DNA of 24,958 nucleotides, from assembly GCA_002431915.1 (NCBI GenBank), contig DJEP01000057.1, positions 2,577-27,534 on the forward strand, written 5' to 3'. The notes beneath the pieces are model-generated. The model saw only the letters and a list, made by a program, of their open reading frames with translations. It ran no database searches and was not told the origin of the DNA. Positions 1 through 7,005 of the stretch are shown one piece after another (the stretch's first letter is position 1; every line of letters begins with the position of its first letter). The DNA is from Lachnospiraceae bacterium UBA5895. GTDB lineage: Bacteria; Bacillota; Clostridia; Lachnospirales; Lachnospiraceae. The position numbers and the translations under genes were made by a program.

Positions 1-37
1 AATTTCATTTCTGGCTTATTTTTTGTTCTATGTGCAA

Positions 38-598
38 TTACCAGAACCGCTCTTCCTGCTTCCGTTTCAGGTATTCTTTGTTGATCTGACCTGCCAGTTC
101 CCCATCACCGAAGAGGTTGTCCGGATGAAAAATCTTGATCAGATCCCTATATCTCTTCCGCAGAGCCAGCGGATTATTGACTCCCCGGAATAAAAGCTGC
201 ACTGCCGTAAAGTCGCTTTCCCCAAAATCCTGCTCACCGGCCTGCTGTTCTCTGATCTCCTTCAGGAGTGTCTGCCGTTCCTGTTCAAGCCTCTTCCGAT
301 CCTCCTCCAGCTGTCGGAAACCTTCCTGCAAAATAGCCATTTTCTTCTCGAAGAACAGATTTTCTTCTTTCAGCCGTTTCCGCTCCATGACCATACGCCG
401 GTTCAACTCATCCAGCTCGTCCCGTAACTTTACCCGTTCGTCCAGAAATTTGTTCCTGGCCTGTTCTAACTCCGTACGCTCCTGTTCCAGCTCTGAACGT
501 TCCTGTTTCAAACGCATATTTTCCTTGAAAAGCCACAGTTTTATTTCTTTTAACTCTTCGGTACTTTCTGCCTTAATGACCTCTTCCCAATCAATCAT
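38..598 (-). CDS. Coiled-coil protein with C-terminal J domain
   Basis: Predicted 186-aa cytoplasmic protein. Residues about 15-120 are a long, highly charged coiled coil rich in E, R, K, L and Q, with repeated EQER-type segments. The C-terminal 50 residues look like a J domain: a basic helix (RKRYRDLIKIF), the HPD tripeptide at 158-160 that contacts Hsp70 in the DnaJ family, and a following helix with INKEYLKRK. The usual order is reversed, because classical DnaJ proteins carry the J domain first. There is no Gly/Phe-rich region or zinc finger. The role is unknown; docking DnaK onto a coiled-coil-bound partner is an inference. The start is ATG preceded by GAGGG at a good distance. The gene follows the 47-aa peptide gene by 11 nt and is probably the last visible gene of the GerW/DUF2953 operon. 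I see nothing in bases 1-37. Confidence 0.72.
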   Translation of the reverse strand: MIDWEEVIKAESTEELKEIKLWLFKENMRLKQERSELEQERTELEQARNKFLDERVKLRDELDELNRRMVMERKRLKEENLFFEKKMAILQEGFRQLEEDRKRLEQERQTLLKEIREQQAGEQDFGESDFTAVQLLFRGVNNPLALRKRYRDLIKIFHPDNLFGDGELAGQINKEYLKRKQEERFW

Positions 599-609
599 AC
601 CGCACCCTC

Positions 610-753
610 TTACTCACAACCACAGAAAAGATAATACCCTGCAAACAATAAAAGTGCGACCATGATCAGACCGATGAAGCGATTATGGATCACCAGCATA
701 AGCAGCATGCCGACCGCCACAAAAAAGAGTATCAGTCCAATAATCTTTTTCAT
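610..753 (-). CDS. Small 47-aa hydrophobic membrane peptide
   Basis: A short frame of 47 codons running from ATG at 753 to TAA at 610. The product starts MKKIIGLILFFVAVG and is almost entirely hydrophobic, with two likely membrane segments (about residues 4-21 and 27-42) separated by a short polar turn (HNRF). It ends in a small Cys-containing tail (FCGCE). It sits in the 211-nt gap between gerW and the J-domain gene, on the same strand, 11 nt before the latter. The ribosome binding site is weak (GGATGG) and lies next to a 12-bp perfect palindrome. I do not recognise a family. The coding call rests on the hydrophobic composition, the tight fit in the operon and the ATG start, so it is moderate. 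Confidence 0.5.
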   Translation of the reverse strand: MKKIIGLILFFVAVGMLLMLVIHNRFIGLIMVALLLFAGYYLFCGCE

Positions 754-808
754 AATCCATCCGGATCCGGAATATTCTCACTTTATTATATGCAGAGTAT
801 CTCAAATA

Positions 809-1228
809 TTACTTATCTTCTGTTGTTTCCTCTTCCGGAAATGCAATGTCCACCACTTCCGCATCGGACATTTCTTCTTTTTCCTTCGGCTGGGTAAATT
901 TATCTACGATATCGGGAATCATATCCAGGATCTTGGTCACCGTATCCTGATTCTTGATATTTACCAGCTTTGTGGAACCGTTCTTAATGACCAGAACAGC
1001 GCTGGGAGTCATCTTACCGCCCAAGCCTCCGGCTCCGGAAGCGGATTTTTTCTCGGAATTATTGCCGGCACCGGCACCCACACCGAAAGTCACATCCACC
1101 AACGGTAATATGATCGTATCTCCGATCTTTGTAGCCTCTCCCACCACAGTCTTCGTGGAGAGTACCGTATCCATTCCCTTTAAAAGAGATTCTACCACGC
1201 CCTGGAACTGATTATCTTTTTCTGCCAT
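809..1228 (-). CDS. gerW: GerW family sporulation protein (YtfJ-like)
   Basis: 139-aa protein matching the GerW/YtfJ family. Visible hallmarks are the N-terminal helix ending in LLKGMDTVLSTKTVVGEA, the segment GDTIILPLVDVTFGVGAGAG, a Gly/Ser-rich stretch with GAGGLGGKMTPSAVLVI, and the C-terminal DMIPDIVDKF helix. In Bacillus subtilis the family member is a spore protein needed for normal germination; the exact biochemical role is not established. The gene starts at ATG with AGGAGG upstream and lies 23 nt after the DUF2953 gene. The same pair (ytfI-ytfJ) is adjacent in Bacillus, which supports both calls. Expression in the forespore is expected from the family, but I could not find a convincing forespore sigma-factor promoter directly upstream, so it may be driven from the operon start. 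Confidence 0.9.
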   Translation of the reverse strand: MAEKDNQFQGVVESLLKGMDTVLSTKTVVGEATKIGDTIILPLVDVTFGVGAGAGNNSEKKSASGAGGLGGKMTPSAVLVIKNGSTKLVNIKNQDTVTKILDMIPDIVDKFTQPKEKEEMSDAEVVDIAFPEEETTEDK

Positions 1229-1251
1229 AACAAACCTCCTGTTTCATCCTG

Positions 1252-2190
1252 TTATTTCTTCTTATTTTTTTGAAATGTTCTGATCTTATGAATTAATTGC
1301 CGTAATCTCTTATCCAAAAGCAGCCGCACAGAATGGATCAATACACATGCTGCTGTAAAATGTCCGGAAGCTTTAAACTCTCCCTCCAGTATTGCCTGCT
1401 CGAAATCCGGTGTAATGCAGACTCCCCTTCCAAACTTCGGAAGCAGCATTCCATAGATACCGTATAGGTATCCGGTGGTATCCGGTGATCCGGTACCAAC
1501 GCAGGCGTTCACCTTCAGCTTTCGCGGACGAAGTCTTTTTATAATATGCCCGATACGGCTTCCCGCATGCTGAAGCAATCCCTTTGTATCCGGATCGTTC
1601 CATAACTCTCTGTAAAAAGAAATATTCTTCAGAATATGTTTGATTTTATCACAGATTTTACGGATTGTGTATCGTATTTTATCAAAAAATCCGGTGATTT
1701 TCCCGGAGGTCTCCGGCTGCGGACCGGGTGTATTGTTTTCTTCCTCAGAAGATTCTGTATCCACAGGATCCGTTATATCGGTCGCAGGCTCCGTCTTCGC
1801 TATATCGGTATCGTCCGGAAGCAACGCCTGTCCGGAAGATTCTGAAGTATCTGAAGTATCCGAAGCACCTGAAGCATCTGAAGATTCTGAAGTATCCTGT
1901 GCGGCTTCCGGCGCAGAGGGCTTTTTCTCTGCGGAAGAATCATATACTGTAAAAAAAAGAACCTTTGCCAACAGTTTCCCGGGAACCGGATAGCTGTAAG
2001 ATACCCGTACCAGACCAAACAGCCATTTTATTTTTGCGGTAAACTGCATTTCTTCGGCATTTTTCTTCCCGGACACTTTGTAACAGACCGGGAAAAATAA
2101 TACCAAAAGAATTACCACCAGCGCGATTCCGAGAAGTATCAACAAAAGGATTCCGAGAATGCTCAATATTTTTAAAAGAATCGTCAACAT
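1252..2190 (-). CDS. DUF2953 domain-containing membrane protein
   Basis: 312-aa protein if started at the ATG at 2190. That start overlaps the upstream stop codon by 7 nt, which suggests translational coupling; a longer frame from 2235 would run deep into the upstream gene and is less likely. An N-terminal membrane segment (about residues 1-35, very Leu/Ile-rich) is followed by a short beta-rich part (FTAKIKWLFGLVRVSY). Next comes a roughly 90-residue acidic Ser/Asp/Thr linker built on a 9-nt repeat. The DUF2953 core follows, with the typical CVGTGSPDTTGYLYGIYGML segment. Function is unknown. In Bacillus the homologue ytfI precedes gerW/ytfJ, as here, so a link to spore formation is reasonable but inferred. 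Confidence 0.82.
   Translation of the reverse strand: MLTILLKILSILGILLLILLGIALVVILLVLFFPVCYKVSGKKNAEEMQFTAKIKWLFGLVRVSYSYPVPGKLLAKVLFFTVYDSSAEKKPSAPEAAQDTSESSDASGASDTSDTSESSGQALLPDDTDIAKTEPATDITDPVDTESSEEENNTPGPQPETSGKITGFFDKIRYTIRKICDKIKHILKNISFYRELWNDPDTKGLLQHAGSRIGHIIKRLRPRKLKVNACVGTGSPDTTGYLYGIYGMLLPKFGRGVCITPDFEQAILEGEFKASGHFTAACVLIHSVRLLLDKRLRQLIHKIRTFQKNKKK
1841..1894. repeat. In-frame 9-nt tandem repeat in DUF2953 linker
   Basis: Six consecutive 9-nt units of the form TCTGAAGTA (variants TCCGAAGCA, CCTGAAGCA, TCTGAAGAT) occupy these bases. Read on the minus strand they encode tripeptides such as DTS, DAS, GAS and ESS in the acidic Ser-rich linker of the DUF2953 protein. The unit is a multiple of three, so gain or loss of copies would change linker length without a frameshift. 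Confidence 0.8.
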
Positions 2191-2507
2191 AGTAAATACT
2201 CCCGCAGATTGCAGTCTCCCCTGGCTTCCAGACATTCTCTGGTGATCTGTTCGATCAGCTGCAGTGCCTCTTCATATCCGGATACGATCCCGAGGACCAG
2301 GAATTCTTCATTTTTGTAGTGGGGTTGTATCAGTTGTCTTGCATCAAAAATATCTAATTGGTCTGCAGGATTCCTCGCCGGCGTAATGAGATATACATTT
2401 GCCAGAAGAGGCTTTTTCACCAGTCTCTTTTTTATTTTATCCAGTTTTTCAGATGCGATGCTCTCTCCCAAATAGAGATTTGGTGCAAATGTAAGCTTTC
2501 CTGCCAT
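2184..2507 (-). CDS. Conserved-looking hypothetical protein, 107 aa
   Basis: I do not recognise a family. The protein is 107 aa, soluble and of mixed charge, starting MAGKLTFAPNLYLGES. It has a basic helix (KLDKIKKRLVKK), a hydrophobic strand (LLANVYLITPA), a short acidic loop with DIFDARQL, a second strand (FLVLGIVSGYEEAL) and a C-terminal helix containing three Cys residues (EC, DC and the terminal LLC). The alternating strands and helices suggest a compact alpha/beta fold. It is the first gene of the operon leading to DUF2953 and gerW. It has an AAAGGA ribosome binding site and a strong upstream promoter, and its stop overlaps the next start by 7 nt. Coupling to the DUF2953 membrane protein is likely, but the function is unknown. 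Confidence 0.75.
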   Translation of the reverse strand: MAGKLTFAPNLYLGESIASEKLDKIKKRLVKKPLLANVYLITPARNPADQLDIFDARQLIQPHYKNEEFLVLGIVSGYEEALQLIEQITRECLEARGDCNLREYLLC

Positions 2508-2567
2508 ATATCATTTCCTTTTGCCGAAACAACCTTTAGACGTACTTTTCCGCCAACCATATGGCTC

Positions 2568-2596
2568 ATTATAGCATAGATTCCGTTACATTACAA
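2568..2596 (-). promoter_or_regulatory. Sigma-A promoter for the 107-aa/DUF2953/gerW operon
   Basis: On the minus strand TTGTAA (2591-2596) is followed by a 17-nt spacer and TATAAT (2568-2573), with an extended -10 TG one base upstream. It faces the 107-aa gene and is back to back with the HD-GYP gene promoter; only 10 bp separate the two -35 boxes. Confidence 0.75.
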
Positions 2597-2606
2597 TTTT
2601 TGTTGC

Positions 2607-2634
2607 TTGACTTTTCCGGATGTTATTTTATACT
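2607..2634 (+). promoter_or_regulatory. Sigma-A promoter for the HD-GYP-like gene
   Basis: TTGACT (2607-2612), a 16-nt spacer and TATACT (2629-2634), followed by AGGAGG (2651-2656) and the TTG start at 2665. It is divergent from the promoter of the 107-aa gene. Confidence 0.72.
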
Positions 2635-2664
2635 TGAATTAGTACAAATGAGGAGGAAAAACCA

Positions 2665-3717
2665 TTGAAAGTAATTACGAAGATGGAGCTTCAGCCGGAC
2701 ATGGTCCTGGCCGAGGATATTCAGGATCAGGATCGCGTGATCTACCCTGCCGGTACTACTGTGACCCCGCAGATTATAGAAAAGTTAAAGCGTTATAATC
2801 TGGTATGTGTCACGATCATGGAAGATGTGGATTTTGCCACCACCCATTACGAAAAAATTCGCTTTGACTCTAATTTCAAAGCTTTTGAACGTGCCTACCC
2901 CATTTTCCTCGGGGAATACAAACTGGCAATGAAACAGCTTCTGATCATGGGCAGGAAACCTGCAGATATCGTTCTGCTGACTATTTACAAGGAATTATAT
3001 TATTATATTTCTTCCGGTTCCGCTCTTTTGGATTATTTATACAATCTGATGCCCAGCGAAGACGAGCTCACCTATACCCAGGGTTTGAATGCCGCTCTTT
3101 TAGCGGGTGCCTTTGCCGACTGGCTGTCCATGTCGGAGGAAGAGAAAAACACTCTGATCCTCTGCGGTTTCTATTATGATATCGGCAAACTGCAGCTGCC
3201 CTACGAACTGCTGTGGAAGCCGGGAAAGCTTACTGACGCGGAATTCAAGGTCATCAAGACCCATCCTGTGGTCGGTTATACCACCGTCCGGAATCAGGAT
3301 TTGAACGAACATGTGAAAAATGCGGTGATCATGCACCACGAGAGACTGGACGGCAGCGGTTATCCTTATCATATGACCGGTCAGAAGATCGATGTCTATG
3401 CCAGATATATGGCAATCATCGATGCCTACATTGCCATGGCTTCTCCCAGAACCTACCGTAATGCGCTTACGCCGCTGCAGATTTTGGGGAATTTCGAAAA
3501 AAGCCTGGACAAATACGATGTAGAACTGTTAATGCCCATTATGAAGAGAATCGCGGATGCACAGATAGGTACGAATGTACAGCTGAATGACGGAAGTATC
3601 TGGGAAGTTCTGATCATTCATCCCACCAAGTTCTCCCGTCCCATTCTGAAAAACGAAAAGAACGAATTCGTAGATCTCTTACAGAGAACAGATTTGGAAA
3701 TCGTCAAAAATGTATAA
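2665..3717 (+). CDS. Degenerate HD-GYP domain protein
   Basis: 350-aa cytoplasmic protein with a TTG start and a strong AGGAGG 8 nt before it. Residues 1-60 form an N-terminal segment (DMVLAEDIQ, a form often seen ahead of HD-GYP domains). Residues about 130-300 carry the HD-GYP domain, whose active members hydrolyse cyclic di-GMP. Preserved elements are DIGK (172-175), KPGKLT, the KTH histidine (200), HHERLDGSGYP (224-234) and a helix with D253. Two expected metal ligands are changed: the His of the first helix is Gln139 (TYTQG), and the His of the HD pair is Tyr171 (YYDIGK). A small C-terminal domain follows, with QLNDGSIWEVLIIHP. Activity may be reduced or lost; a sensor or scaffold role is possible. 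The gene stands alone with its own promoter and terminator. Confidence 0.85.
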   Translation: MKVITKMELQPDMVLAEDIQDQDRVIYPAGTTVTPQIIEKLKRYNLVCVTIMEDVDFATTHYEKIRFDSNFKAFERAYPIFLGEYKLAMKQLLIMGRKPADIVLLTIYKELYYYISSGSALLDYLYNLMPSEDELTYTQGLNAALLAGAFADWLSMSEEEKNTLILCGFYYDIGKLQLPYELLWKPGKLTDAEFKVIKTHPVVGYTTVRNQDLNEHVKNAVIMHHERLDGSGYPYHMTGQKIDVYARYMAIIDAYIAMASPRTYRNALTPLQILGNFEKSLDKYDVELLMPIMKRIADAQIGTNVQLNDGSIWEVLIIHPTKFSRPILKNEKNEFVDLLQRTDLEIVKNV

Positions 3718-3739
3718 GCGCTATAAATCTTCAGAAGCA

Positions 3740-3778
3740 GGAATAATCAATTCATCCATTGATTATTCCTTTTTCTTT
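3740..3778 (+). terminator. Rho-independent terminator of the HD-GYP-like gene
   Basis: A 12-bp perfect stem (GGAATAATCAAT with ATTGATTATTCC), a 6-nt loop and a T-rich tail TTTTTCTTT on the plus strand. It lies inside the last codons of the convergent Nudix gene. On the minus strand no T tract follows, so it should stop only plus-strand transcription. Confidence 0.9.
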
Positions 3779-4187
3779 CCAGGTATTCCGCATATGCCTT
3801 CTCCAAAATCTGTTTCTCATTGGCAAATTTCAGGAGATGATAGGCTTCATGGTATTTATAAAAACCGGAATCCGCAAAATACTCTTCTCTCTGGGGTTTG
3901 CTGTAATAGCTGTCGGTGCTCATCAGGTACCAGTGCACCTCCTTCTCCACCACATCTTCCGGCACAGTAAAAGAGTATTCACTTCTTCCCGCATAATCTA
4001 CGATAAAAGCTTTGGAGCCGCTCTCTTCCAGGACTTCCCGCAATGCAGTCTCTTCATGGGTTTCTCCGGGCTCCACGGTTCCTTTCGGCAGGACCCATCC
4101 CTCATATTTGTTTTTTATATTTTTATAGAGCAATAATATTTTGCCGCGGAAGATCACCACACCGCCACAGCTGGTTGCCTCTATCAT
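3747..4187 (-). CDS. Nudix hydrolase
   Basis: 146-aa protein of the Nudix superfamily, which hydrolyses nucleoside diphosphates linked to another group. The Nudix box fits Gx5Ex7REUxEExGU at residues 36-58: G36, E42, then REVLEESG (50-57). E54 and E55 are the metal-binding glutamates. The N-terminal strand CGGVVIFRGKILLLYK and WVLPKG before the box are typical of MutT-like members. The substrate cannot be read from the sequence. The start is ATG with AGGAT upstream. The gene follows the class B PBP gene by 19 nt and is probably the last gene of the division/envelope operon. The final codons overlap the terminator hairpin of the convergent HD-GYP-like gene, which constrains both sequences. Confidence 0.9.
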   Translation of the reverse strand: MIEATSCGGVVIFRGKILLLYKNIKNKYEGWVLPKGTVEPGETHEETALREVLEESGSKAFIVDYAGRSEYSFTVPEDVVEKEVHWYLMSTDSYYSKPQREEYFADSGFYKYHEAYHLLKFANEKQILEKAYAEYLERKRNNQWMN

Positions 4188-4206
4188 CTTATTTTATCCT
4201 CCGATC

Positions 4207-5673
4207 TTACTGCTTTTCGCTAAAGTACGCATCAAAGATCCGCCTTGCGATAGGTACTGCATAATCACCGCCACTTCCGGCACCCTCCACGATGATGGTG
4301 ACGCAGACTTCAGGATCCTCCGTCGGAGCGAAACCGGTAAACCACGCATGGCTGTCTCCCTTGATGTTATTGTATTCCGCAGAACCGGTCTTACCTGCCG
4401 CCGTATAGCTTAATCCCTTTAGCTTGGAAGCCGTACCCTCCTGTACCACATCCGTCATCAGCTGACACAAAATCGCCGCTTCGTCTTCCGACATCAGTCT
4501 TCCATACTCCGATGCTTTAAAGCTTTTGACAACCGTTCCCTCATCATTCTCCACACGATCGATCACATAAGGTTTCATAAGGACTCCGTCATTGGCGATT
4601 GCACAGGTGATCATGTTCAGATGCATTGGGGTGATCTGTGTTTTTCCCTGACCGATGGATGTCTGCATCATTTCGGCGGAAGGAGTACTTTCGGAGACCA
4701 GTGCCGAACTTTTGGCGTAATTTAAGGTTAAAGGCAGCTCTTTGTTAAATAACAGATCATTTAAAGTCTCCTGAAAAGCATCCCGATCCAGACTCATTCC
4801 GATATTCGCAAAGGAAGAGTTACAGGATTTGGCAAAGGATTTTTTAAAATCCACCTGTCCGTGGCTGGAACCGTGGTAACAGCTGATCTTGCTGTCTCCC
4901 AGCCGGAAAGCTCCGTTACAATTGTAAGAATAATTCTGGTAGGTATCCGGATTCTCCTTGATATATTCCAGTGCAGTAACTATTTTGAAAGTGGAACCGG
5001 GTGGATATAAACCCTGGGTCGCACGGTTTAACAGTACCGTGCTGGAATCATTGCCCACCAGGTCATCCCAAATCTCGGCAATGGAATTCGGATCAAAGTC
5101 GGGATGTGACACCATGGCAATGATTTTGCCGGTAGATACTTCTGTCACAATAATGGCGCCGCGGTAAATGTCCAGCTGGTCGTTTGCCACCTGCTGAATT
5201 TTCACATCCAGTGTGGTATAGACATTATCTCCGGGATTCTTTTTCCCGGCGGTATCGTTTTTGACCTTATTGGTCAGAGAAGTATTCGTATTGATCAGAT
5301 AATAATTCGCCAGCGCTTCCACTCCCATTCTTCCCTGGGTGGAATAGCCGACAATATGGGCGAACAGATTCTTATAGGGATAATTTCTGGTCTCTTCCTC
5401 CTCGTTCAGGATGGTCTCCGCCAGTACTTCCCCATCCCTGGAGTAAATAGACCCCCGGTAGTTACGGGACAGCAGTATCTGCTGTCTGGAATTGTAGCTG
5501 TTATTGATCATATCCTGCTCGCTGGTTGCCACGAAATGCCCCAGGTAAATCATGAGACATAAAAACAGGACTCCGATTCCCACTGCGGACAACCAGATCT
5601 CCCGCTGGTTTCCCCTGCGCTTTTTGTCAGGTGTCTTTTTCGGGGATTTATTTTGTGTCTTATTATTTTCCAC
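4207..5673 (-). CDS. Class B penicillin-binding protein (transpeptidase)
   Basis: 488-aa membrane-anchored peptidoglycan D,D-transpeptidase. A basic cytoplasmic tail (1-25) is followed by one membrane segment (about 26-49), a short dimerisation region (NYRGSIYSRDGEVLAET) and the transpeptidase domain. Catalytic motifs are S227-TFK230, S283-C-N285 and K428-TG430. It is shorter than PBP2 or PBP3 of rods and resembles the PbpA type of Gram-positive bacteria. The start is GTG, chosen because GGAAGGAGAG lies just upstream; it overlaps the stop of the SEDS gene by 11 nt. That coupling matches the known pairing of a SEDS glycosyltransferase with a cognate class B PBP in cell wall synthesis. A role in septal or spore wall rather than sidewall synthesis is suggested by zapA in the operon, but this is inference. 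Confidence 0.92.
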   Translation of the reverse strand: MENNKTQNKSPKKTPDKKRRGNQREIWLSAVGIGVLFLCLMIYLGHFVATSEQDMINNSYNSRQQILLSRNYRGSIYSRDGEVLAETILNEEEETRNYPYKNLFAHIVGYSTQGRMGVEALANYYLINTNTSLTNKVKNDTAGKKNPGDNVYTTLDVKIQQVANDQLDIYRGAIIVTEVSTGKIIAMVSHPDFDPNSIAEIWDDLVGNDSSTVLLNRATQGLYPPGSTFKIVTALEYIKENPDTYQNYSYNCNGAFRLGDSKISCYHGSSHGQVDFKKSFAKSCNSSFANIGMSLDRDAFQETLNDLLFNKELPLTLNYAKSSALVSESTPSAEMMQTSIGQGKTQITPMHLNMITCAIANDGVLMKPYVIDRVENDEGTVVKSFKASEYGRLMSEDEAAILCQLMTDVVQEGTASKLKGLSYTAAGKTGSAEYNNIKGDSHAWFTGFAPTEDPEVCVTIIVEGAGSGGDYAVPIARRIFDAYFSEKQ

Positions 5674-6985
5674 CTCTGCGCTCTCCTTCCTTCTGCAGCC
5701 GGATATAAATTCCCTGGATGATGAAAAACATGATCATTGTCGTCATCACCGAACTTCCTCCGTAACTGATAAAAGGAAGCGTCACACCGGTCAGAGGGAT
5801 GAATTTCGTACCGCCGCCAATGGTCAGGAAAATCTGGAAAATATACATAATGCCGATGCCGTATACGATGAGTTGATAAAATCTGTCATGAATCTTCACC
5901 GCGATCCGCATCATTTCTAAGAAACTGCTGACACAGATCAGTATCAGGCACATACCGAAGATCACACCCAGTTCCTCACAGATCGATGAGAAGATAAAAT
6001 CCGCTTCCACATAGGGGATTGCCGTCGGATTCCCCTTTAACAGTCCCATGCCGAACCAGCTTCCGCTGCCGATAGCGAACAATGACTGGGTGATCTGATA
6101 TCCCTTATTATCAATATACTTCCAGGGATCCTGCCATGCCAGCACACGGATCCTCACGTGATCAAACAACTGATAGGCAAGATACGAAGCCGCACCTCCG
6201 CCTATGATCCCCGCAAACAGGTACAGATAATTACGTGTTGCCGCAAATACCACAAACACAAATCCCACGAAGAAGATCAGTGCACTTCCCAGATCCTTGG
6301 ATACCACCAGGATCACCACATGTGCCCCGGCAATGATGGCTGTCAGAACCACTCTCTGGAAGGATACATTCTCCCATAAGGCTCCCGCCAGGAAAAACAG
6401 AAACAGTATTTTCACAAATTCCGAGGGCTGGAACGTAATTCCTCCCAGGGAAAAAGAGATCTTGGATCCATGGGTCACTTCGCCCAGAATCAGCACCGTA
6501 CTAAGCAGGGCAATTCCCAATGTAGCATACAGCCAAGTGATCTTTTTGAAGAAATGTATTTTCCCCAGCAGATACGGTATCAGCAGTGAGAAAATCAGGG
6601 ATACCAGCACGATCACATACTGCCGTATCGCCTTGTCAAAAGACAGGCGGGATACCATACAGAGTCCGATCCCCAAAAGCATACACATATTATTCAGCAA
6701 AAGCCTGTTAATATTCTCGTAGATTAGTAATACCATCGTGATCGTTGCAAATAAAAAGATCAGGATAAATGCGAAGAAGAACAGGTACTGAAAATCTTCG
6801 CCGGTAATTGACAAGTCCAGGAAACACAATACCTGCACCAGAAACATCAGAACATCCTGTAAAATAAAAATCCCTTTATGATGTTCGCCCGTCGGATATC
6901 GGAATGTATAAAAACAGCTTGCTGTATATAAAACCATAAAAAATGCTATGAAATATTTGGATAATTCAGTTACGTATTCCTGCAT
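5663..6985 (-). CDS. SEDS peptidoglycan glycosyltransferase (FtsW/RodA/SpoVE family)
   Basis: 440-aa polytopic membrane protein with about ten hydrophobic segments. Family hallmarks are LGGITFQPSEFVKI (about 180-193), the conserved Asp in SKDLGSALIFF (D231), needed for glycosyltransferase activity in RodA/FtsW, and the C-terminal FIPLTGVTLPFISYGGSS. It polymerises lipid II into glycan strands with a class B PBP partner, here the overlapping downstream gene. The start is ATG 20 nt after the U32 gene with AAAGG upstream. The N-terminal 150 residues are longer than in compact RodA proteins and match the FtsW-like type paired with PbpA in Gram-positive bacteria. FtsW, RodA or SpoVE cannot be told apart from sequence alone, so no symbol is given. 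Confidence 0.92.
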   Translation of the reverse strand: MQEYVTELSKYFIAFFMVLYTASCFYTFRYPTGEHHKGIFILQDVLMFLVQVLCFLDLSITGEDFQYLFFFAFILIFLFATITMVLLIYENINRLLLNNMCMLLGIGLCMVSRLSFDKAIRQYVIVLVSLIFSLLIPYLLGKIHFFKKITWLYATLGIALLSTVLILGEVTHGSKISFSLGGITFQPSEFVKILFLFFLAGALWENVSFQRVVLTAIIAGAHVVILVVSKDLGSALIFFVGFVFVVFAATRNYLYLFAGIIGGGAASYLAYQLFDHVRIRVLAWQDPWKYIDNKGYQITQSLFAIGSGSWFGMGLLKGNPTAIPYVEADFIFSSICEELGVIFGMCLILICVSSFLEMMRIAVKIHDRFYQLIVYGIGIMYIFQIFLTIGGGTKFIPLTGVTLPFISYGGSSVMTTMIMFFIIQGIYIRLQKEGERRGGK

Positions 6986-7005
6986 GAAGCAAAATACCTT
7001 TCTGT

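Noticed and set aside
760..771. Perfect 12-bp palindrome TCCGGATCCGGA just upstream of the 47-aa peptide gene
   Set aside because: Too short and without a T tract or related copy in the window; I could not assign a role, and it may be chance.
662..1211. Plus-strand open frames across gerW and its downstream gap
   Set aside because: They are shadows of the minus-strand genes, have no ribosome sites and give low-complexity or unlikely proteins.
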